From Zygnema cylindricum (taxonomy: Eukaryota; Streptophyta; Zygnematophyceae; Zygnematales; Zygnemataceae), in the NCBI GenBank assembly GCA_037447655.1, contig JBBHKE010003320.1:1-26971 (forward strand): a DNA stretch of 26,971 nucleotides, read 5' to 3'. Below the pieces are notes generated by a model. The model had not been told where the DNA came from, did not search any database, and saw only the letters and a program-made list of their open reading frames with translations. This document shows, piece after piece, positions 21,010 to 26,971 of this stretch (within the stretch, counting starts at the first letter, position 1; the number at the start of each line of letters is the position of its first letter). The position numbers and the translations under genes are program-made.

Positions 21010-22733
21010 TCAAATATTGGAGACCCAGCTTGCCTGGGCAGAAATAATAATACCCACGATAACACCAAACAACCCTAACGCACTCCCGAAAATCTCTATC
21101 ACCAAAATTTTCACAAATAGGGTGGAGTTCTGGGCATCAGAGAGTGCACAACTGCTCCCAATAATGCCCACACAAAGCCTGCACAATAAACAAAAAATGA
21201 AGAAATATCAGTAACGTTTAAGCTAAAACAATTACAGAAGAGACTGTCTGTCCGTCTGTCTGTCTGCCACTGTCTAAGACATGAAGGATAAAAGGTATAG
21301 ATTTGAGACATCCGGGTCCTCTCAAGAAGCGGATGAATCAGTTACGGTTGAACTAAGACAATTACATTTGTCAATCCAGTAGTCTGAATGTCTGTCTGTG
21401 TCTGTTACTAAGGGACAAGAAGTCTAAGTTTAAATTTGAGACATACAGGACCTCTCAAGAAGAGTCCTAAAAACCAGCAATTTGCAGAACAACCAGGCCC
21501 GTCTACTCAATCAAATGTCGAGCATTTGAAGCTCCATGCAAAATACTTAATGACATTGATGACATTCAGATTGCCAAATAAAGAACCACAACATCAACCT
21601 TTGTTCAAATGGAGATACGAGGACTCAAAAACAATTTCAAAGATATCACAAATATCATTTAGTAGGTCGGCCAAACAATTTCCTACCCACAAACCAAGTT
21701 CGCAAATCCAACAATGATGCCTGCATTGAAAATAGCATATCCAGCTCGCATAGAATCGGCAGAATACTTGAACTCGGAGTTTGGACTAACATTCTCCAAC
21801 TTCGTCTGCAGAATAATGGCTACAATAACTCCATAGATAGCAACCGCTTCACAAAAAATAACACTGCAAACAAACCAAACAAAAAAAAAGATTTGCATCC
21901 CTTTCTACATGTTAAGACGACCTCAACAGATCCTAACAGGACACCGAAAATCATGGCCTTCCTCATGTACTTTTAGCAGTTAAGGAAGAGAGGAAAAACT
22001 ACTTCTGCCCAATACTAGCTTCAACTTCTAATTATAATGTCATCACTTTCTCTTTCAAGCCACACAGTCTACCCCTTAAAACACAGAAAAAAAAAAAAAA
22101 AAACCTAAACATCCAAAACACCAACTCAAAAGTCGATCATATGAGCATATGAAAGTGAGATTCCACAGTTCAAATGGATGTTTCCAAAATGGATGCTACC
22201 GAAATGTAGCTTCCGAAGGCTCACCTGATGAGATTCTTGGATGTATCGAGAACCTTGATTGCAGCTCAATTAAACTACTTCCAGTGATAAGAATACCCTG
22301 GAGAAAAAAAAGCGGGCGTGCGGGCGATGAATCAAGAGAATAAAAAGCTCCTGTGTAACACCAACATTCCTTTGCTATTTCCTCAAACAATCTTACAATA
22401 AGTTTGTTCAGACAATTTAGGGATCGACCTCTATTGTTATGAAAGCAAAAGTAATCTACCGCCGATAAACTGAAAAGCGTACAATAAGTATTGCATCCTT
22501 CATGACTTGATGAATCTTGAGGTAACACTAACCCTAATGCAGTGATTGAACAGTCAGGGCTTCCTTAAGACTAACTCTGCTAAGAAATCAAACGTTTTAG
22601 TTCTGAAAATGGCTTACCATGCTGCTCCAAGGACAGAAACACCGATAGAAATGGCAATACCGATTGCAGCAAATGCATACGGATTGACATAGAGAAGAGC
22701 TGTAGTCCAGGACTTGTAATCAAAGAAAACCAT
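21010..22733 (-). CDS. VHA-c'': V-type H+-ATPase proteolipid subunit c'' (exon 2 frameshifted)
   Basis: Minus-strand exons: 22733-22618, 22297-22225, 21863-21687, 21178-21010; all introns are GT-AG. Exon 1 begins [20 protein letters not shown] and gives the first membrane helix, ending GVSVLGAAW. Exon 3 gives [20 protein letters not shown], with the conserved proton-carrying Glu in the family's CEAVAIYG motif, then MRAGYAIF and [12 protein letters not shown]. Exon 4 gives [38 protein letters not shown] and a short tail before TGA. Family role: c'' sits in the Vo rotor ring and carries protons in endomembranes. An intact gene would be about 179 residues, the usual plant length. Exon 2 is 73 nt where 78 are expected and breaks the frame. 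The lesion may be a pseudogene change or an assembly error; see the separate entry. Confidence 0.88.
21209..21462. repeat. Diverged tandem duplication of about 120 bp in VHA-c'' intron 3
   Basis: Copy 1 (21209-21329) and copy 2 (21339-21462) both run from CAGTWACGKTT through ACAATTACA, a GTCTGTCTG microsatellite and TTTGAGACAT to CCTCTCAAGAAG. The microsatellite differs in length between the copies. Confidence 0.75.
22225..22297 (-). pseudogene. Exon 2 of VHA-c'' with several small deletions
   Basis: After a CTCCAG acceptor the exon reads [10 protein letters not shown] in one frame, then AAIK...TSKNLI in another. Neither frame is the one left open by exon 1, whose donor ATG|GTAAGC leaves two bases of a Trp codon. 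The family sequence wants one more G at the exon junction, one more G between LI and AA (a Gly codon), and three more bases where APRIT should be. The 3' donor (ATCAG|GTGAGC) is intact and in phase with exon 3. As written the gene cannot make a full subunit. Confidence 0.75.
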
Positions 22734-23340
22734 TTTCTGTGAACTAAAAACACATGAAAAAGGCAATATCAACGATCACAGGTCGTCTGTAGTTCAACAG
22801 ACTGCCATGAATAAGTGCGAGTTCTACAAGGTCTTCCTGCTGCAAAGAGCCCCTTTCGAAGGCGCAAACTGTGGTACAAGATGGGAGACCAGAATATGAG
22901 ACGCTCTTCCTGGAAGGCTAGAGAGAGGTTCCATGCTTTCACGCTGTGCGGAACGGGCTGCGTTAAACCTTTTAACGTACATTGCGGTTTCATGCCACCG
23001 TACTGTTTCGTGTCAAGAATTCAGTTCAACAGCCTGTTATTGACAAAACTTCGTCCCCATGTCCAAGGCATGAGAAAGGCAACGTTTCAGGATAGAAACA
23101 GTATTCTACCAATTTACAACCGATGACTCGAGAAGTCATTATTGCAAAAACTGCTATTGTAACCATCTCTGTACAGAAGTCTCAAACTGGGGGGTCAAAC
23201 TGGAAAAACAATTAAACATTTAAAGACCGATGACTCCACGTCGAAGGAAGAAACAGACCTCCACGCCGAATCGACGCAAAGTGGTGCGATTACGGTACGC
23301 TCGTACAGTATACCGCCTAACGCTACACACTAGAACTACT
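22734..23340. other. Upstream flank of the V-ATPase gene
   Basis: Likely 5' UTR and promoter of the minus-strand gene. A TTTTTAGTTCACAG string immediately before the ATG could be an acceptor of a 5' UTR intron, or just UTR. A four-codon upstream ORF starts at 22755 on the minus strand. No clear TATA box was seen. The frame at 22815-23126 has no recognisable product. Confidence 0.35.
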
Positions 23341-23411
23341 GAGCTGTTAGCGTTAACACTTTATTGCAATTGTTTTGAACGTGGCCTATTTTGGGCCCAC
23401 CAAATTAAATT

Positions 23412-23613
23412 AAACTGTCCACCGGGCCAACGTTAAAAATATATTAGTGTTAATGAGAAATCAAAATAAATATCGCTAATTTAAGCAAGGAGGCGTGGCA
23501 AATTGTAGTCTACTCCCTCAAATACTGTTGTTAAGGCTATTGTAAGATTTTTGGCTAAAAAATAAAAGGTCTCAAAAAATATTATTAACTCTAATAACGA
23601 TGTACATTACACA
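23412..23613. mobile_element. Family M MITE copy upstream of the V-ATPase gene
   Basis: The interior GTGGCAAATTGTAGTC and the right end TTAACTCTAATAACGATGTA match the copy at 18661-18872. The left end is diverged. A separate TTAGCGTTAACAC fragment lies just outside at 23345-23357. Confidence 0.6.
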
Positions 23614-23683
23614 ACCTTATAATTGACCACCCTAATCTACGTTAGTGACTTTTTTACCTATGATCATAAAGTAATGTTCATGG

Positions 23684-24037
23684 TAATGTTGTGTATAGGG
23701 TAAAATCATATCGCGATACATTCGATATTTGATATATCGATTATCGATCGGTCATAGGCCTTGATATATCGCACCGGGACCAACATATTATATCACGATA
23801 TCAAGACGGAAAATAGATGGAAAAATCTTGGCGCTACGCCACGGGGCTATTGGAAAAAAAATGACCTAGCATCACTTCGATACATCGCGTTAAAATATAT
23901 CGAGATATCAATCGATATATCGCATAAATACTGCGATATTAAGCTCCTTGGTTTATCAAAGCGAAATATCGATTATTGGGTACATAAAATTAGGTACATA
24001 TTGAATATCGACAAGGGGCTTTCGATACAAAACACTA
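23684..24037. mobile_element. hAT-like MITE H3 with 8-bp target duplication
   Basis: Left end TAATGTTGTGTATAGGG pairs with the right end (reverse complement TAGTGTTTTGTATCG). Flanks are GTTCATGG (23676-23683) and GTTCATGT (24038-24045), a 7 of 8 match. Many TATATCGATA/CGATAT motifs lie inside. It is 354 bp and non-coding. Confidence 0.82.
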
Positions 24038-24045
24038 GTTCATGT

Positions 24046-26149
24046 CACTATTTGGTTAAACACACCATTATAAGACACATTATAAGGTATATTTAGGATA
24101 ATAAATGATGTAATGTATTAATGTCATTTTCACCAACTTTTATATAAATAAGTTGTGTAATTAGCTGAAACGGTTGATTTTGGATAAAAAAAATGTATAA
24201 TTTCCTACAATGTTTTTTCCATTTATATTTGTACATATCAATAATTATATTTTTATAAACTTAAATCTTATTTTTAGGATTTCAAACCATCAAATGTTGT
24301 ATATAAACAACTCGGTGGTGTGTAATAAATTACTTTTGATAAAAACCGCACTCTATGACATTCAATCGCCGTTAAAAAGACCACAAAAATAAAATTACAA
24401 AATCGTAAGAAACCAGTCGCCTTATATAATTTAAATTCTTAACCAATTTTATCAATTTTGAAACCTTGAAGTAATACGTCGAATAAATGGGAAAACTAAA
24501 ACATCGTTTGAGCAAATTTTCCACTTTTGTCATACAACGGCATCGTTGAAACTAAAATCTTAAAAATGATAATCTTATTGTCTACACAGTCCTTAAATCA
24601 TACTTAGTTGTTTCTCAAACAACGAACACACATAAAATTGGTTAGAATATAAAATAAGATGAACAAGATATGCATCGAGACTAATTTGACCATTCAACTT
24701 AAGTTTAAAAAACAAAATATAGTTAATAAAATTGTTTGTTTTATTGTTGACTCTAACTTTGTAAATAGTATACAACTTTTTACGACTTTTTAACATTAAT
24801 AATAATGAACAATTTGAAATCTTACGTCGCATCGGTGACGTTTTTACTTTAATTTTAATTAATATCGCATCATGGTTTTTTTGTACCCATTTACAAGTTA
24901 GATAATTTGATGGCATGCAACGATTGTAAAGTTGAGTGTTCTTAATAAAATTGTGGTGGAGTTCCATCAAACGTGGATGCTCGCCAATATGCATCTTTTA
25001 TTGCTCCACAACTCAAAACCAAGATGCGTCCATTACTAAAAAAAAACCCGCTTGGATTAAGTGCCTCTTGCTCGATGTTATGGTGTTTTTCCTTACGACC
25101 GTGAACGACAACTCGCACGTGATGCGTTCTAACTATGATGTCCGACGTTTTTTTATGAGCTCGTTGCAATTTGTTAATTTTATGGTTTTTTAAGCTTTAC
25201 GAGTTATGTTTTGTTGGACAACCAAACCAATTTACCACAATTTTGTAACATTGTCCTCGGTCCGTGGTGAATGATTTGTTTTACCTTATATTAGCAGGCA
25301 ACATCAACAACGAGAACAACGAGCCGAGGTGAAATAAGTTAGAGCCTTATTTTGCTTTTGTAAAAATATAATGACACTTGTGGTATCATGATTATCAATC
25401 GGAAGACCGCATTTTGTGTTTTTTCAATATGAGATATATAAGGATGAAAAAGGTGCGAGGATTAGGAAAAAATGACAAAAATAACAAAAATAAGTAAAAA
25501 GATGCCTTTCTCTACGCTTGCTTAGCACAACACCGTGAGGTCAAGTTTTTTGGTTATCCTATACAGTTTTCGCAAGAATGTGCAAATTATAATTTAAGTT
25601 TTTTTTTAAACTTATGTTTTTTTTGAAAAACATTTGTTCGTGCAGAAAATCACGTGCGTTATTTAATGGTTTGTCAGCTGTGTTGTTACAAAAAAACTGA
25701 TAGGTTACGAAACTCGTATGAAAAAATAAAAACGCATAGTTTGTACAATTTTGAATAGAGCACCAAAACTGCCGAGTTTGTAATAGACATTTTTTTTTTA
25801 TTATATGATGTTCGGTACAACGCAAGTACAAATTGGATTACCAAACCGAGCGAAGAACGACACTCTCCTCCACATGCCATAGCGAAAACAACAGGCTTGA
25901 CTACGATAATAACACTAGTATTTTATTATGTAATCATAGCTCGACGGTGTTCTTATAAACGCATTTCGTGAGTAGCCCTTTAAAGCACTTGTAAACTTCA
26001 CATTTTGAAATAATAAATACAATTCTTTTAAAACTCATATGTTATCGTGCATTGGGTAAATTAAGAGAGACAAACTAAGTAATGACCCAAAAAGATATAT
26101 TTTTTTGCTATTTTTTTCGGTTATAAACTAGTTTTTCGTGATATTGTAG
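24046..26149. other. AT-rich intergenic stretch, no gene recognised
   Basis: Minus-strand frames at 24593-24994 and 24942-25169 are the longest open stretches, but their composition (Lys, Asn, Ile, Leu) follows the AT-rich base content and no domain is recognisable. No transposon end was identified here. Confidence 0.45.
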
Positions 26150-26815
26150 ATGTCCATTTTTTGTGTGACACAATGAAGTCACACTTACTTGTCACAAAGT
26201 AAACGTCACTAATTATATAACTTTAAACCTTGACTTCTTGATTTTGTTTTTTGCCTTTTCTCACTATATATATCACCAAACTATGCCCAAAACTGGTCAT
26301 TATGTTTAGTTCTTGAAACTATTTCATTTCATACCAGCATTGTCGTATTTCATTCCAATGAGGGGGAGAGGGGAACGATAGTGGGAGAGGGAGGAGGAGA
26401 GGCAACGATGACTTAAACTTTTGCAGAGGACCCATGAATGAAAGTGGAGGTCCGAGACCCTTGCATTTTTTTTTGTACATGTGCGAGAGACGGGCAAAAA
26501 ATGAAATAGCGTGTACGCTCCCTCGTGGTAAAATGTTTTGTGTGACAATTGCAAAGACGTTTTCCTATTAGTCTCCCAAGTGTTACTTTTACTCAAACCG
26601 GGAGTTTGAAGGTGAGCTGGCACGACATGGCAATGGGGTCGAAACGAGGAAGACACCAAAATAAAGTACATACTAAGTTTAAAAATGACGTAAAATGTAC
26701 TTTATATTTGACATATTTTTCGTACGTCAGAAGATTTTCGTTGCAGCATTCAATTATGGAGTTTTTTTAACAGTAAAAGGACCATTTTAAGTTTTTAACA
26801 CACGCGCACACACCC
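26150..26815 (-). mobile_element. Harbinger-like element E5, inverted, one end recognised
   Basis: The right edge (CGCACACACCC followed by TAA, 26816-26818) is the family tip. On the minus strand the interior carries the conserved block at about 26530-26310 and then a segment like E2/E4 down to about 26150 (CATTGTGTCACAC). The other terminal repeat was not found, so the copy is degraded or longer than drawn. No coding capacity. Confidence 0.65.
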
Positions 26816-26927
26816 TAAGCTAATAGAAAATTCGAGGGTATAAAAGCTTGTAGCGGATTCAAGGCATGTTGACGTAGAGTGAGGGCTCAGTTGTGTTGTC
26901 GCCTTAGCTAGATGCATGTGTATCGAC

Positions 26928-26971
26928 TAGTGTTGGGTATCGAGGACCTATTGCCGATATTCGATATTATC
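26928..26971. mobile_element. Start of a hAT-like element (H2), cut by window end
   Basis: TAGTGTTGGGTATCGAGGAC followed by ATTGCCGATATTCGATAT aligns with the left end of the element at 4431 (TAGTGTTTTGTATCGG...TTGCCGG). The other end lies outside the window. Confidence 0.6.

Noticed and set aside
22769-23126. Open frames on both strands upstream of the V-ATPase gene
   Set aside because: No family resemblance; the region is better explained as 5' flank of the minus-strand gene.
24593-24994. 133-codon minus-strand frame
   Set aside because: Composition follows AT-rich DNA, no domain is visible, and no splice or start context supports it.

Overview
Nuclear DNA of a green-lineage eukaryote (streptophyte plant or charophyte-type alga). 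Two genes are broken by many spliceosomal introns and sit in AT-rich DNA full of small non-autonomous transposons. The lineage call rests on the first gene. It has the plant HOS15 layout and ends in VLDFRM, but several stretches ([26 protein letters not shown]-like, VYSVAF) resemble animal TBL1/TBLR1. That mix would suit an early-diverging streptophyte. The species cannot be fixed from the sequence alone.

Layout. 1-8157: transposon-rich flank with no recognisable host gene. It holds a PIF/Harbinger (Tourist)-like family with TTA/TAA target duplications (830-1601, 2763-4355, 7197-8154, and a diverged inverted copy at 6431-7159), a hAT-like element with a perfect 8-bp duplication (4431-4856), fragments of a third MITE family, and a long purine tract (5995-6370). 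8158-8572: putative promoter and 5' UTR. 8573-18169 (+): a complete 15-exon HOS15/TBL1-type gene, 585 codons, with every exon junction in phase. Introns 10, 13 and 14 carry repeat insertions. 18170-21009: convergent intergenic region with MITE copies. 21010-22733 (-): four-exon gene for the V-ATPase proteolipid c'' subunit. Exons 1, 3 and 4 are intact, but exon 2 is about five bases short and reads in three frames. 22734-26971: intergenic, with a second hAT-like element (23684-24037, near-perfect 8-bp duplication), a MITE copy, an inverted Harbinger-like copy (about 26150-26815) and the start of a third hAT-like element cut by the window edge.

The two genes are not functionally linked. One is a chromatin corepressor/WD40 adaptor and the other a proton-pump membrane subunit; they are convergent neighbours about 2.8 kb apart. 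The most notable observations are the exon-2 lesion of the V-ATPase gene, the coherent transposon families with recoverable target duplications, and a strongly conserved internal block shared by the three copies of one subfamily. No RNA gene, CRISPR array or organellar/bacterial gene was recognised.
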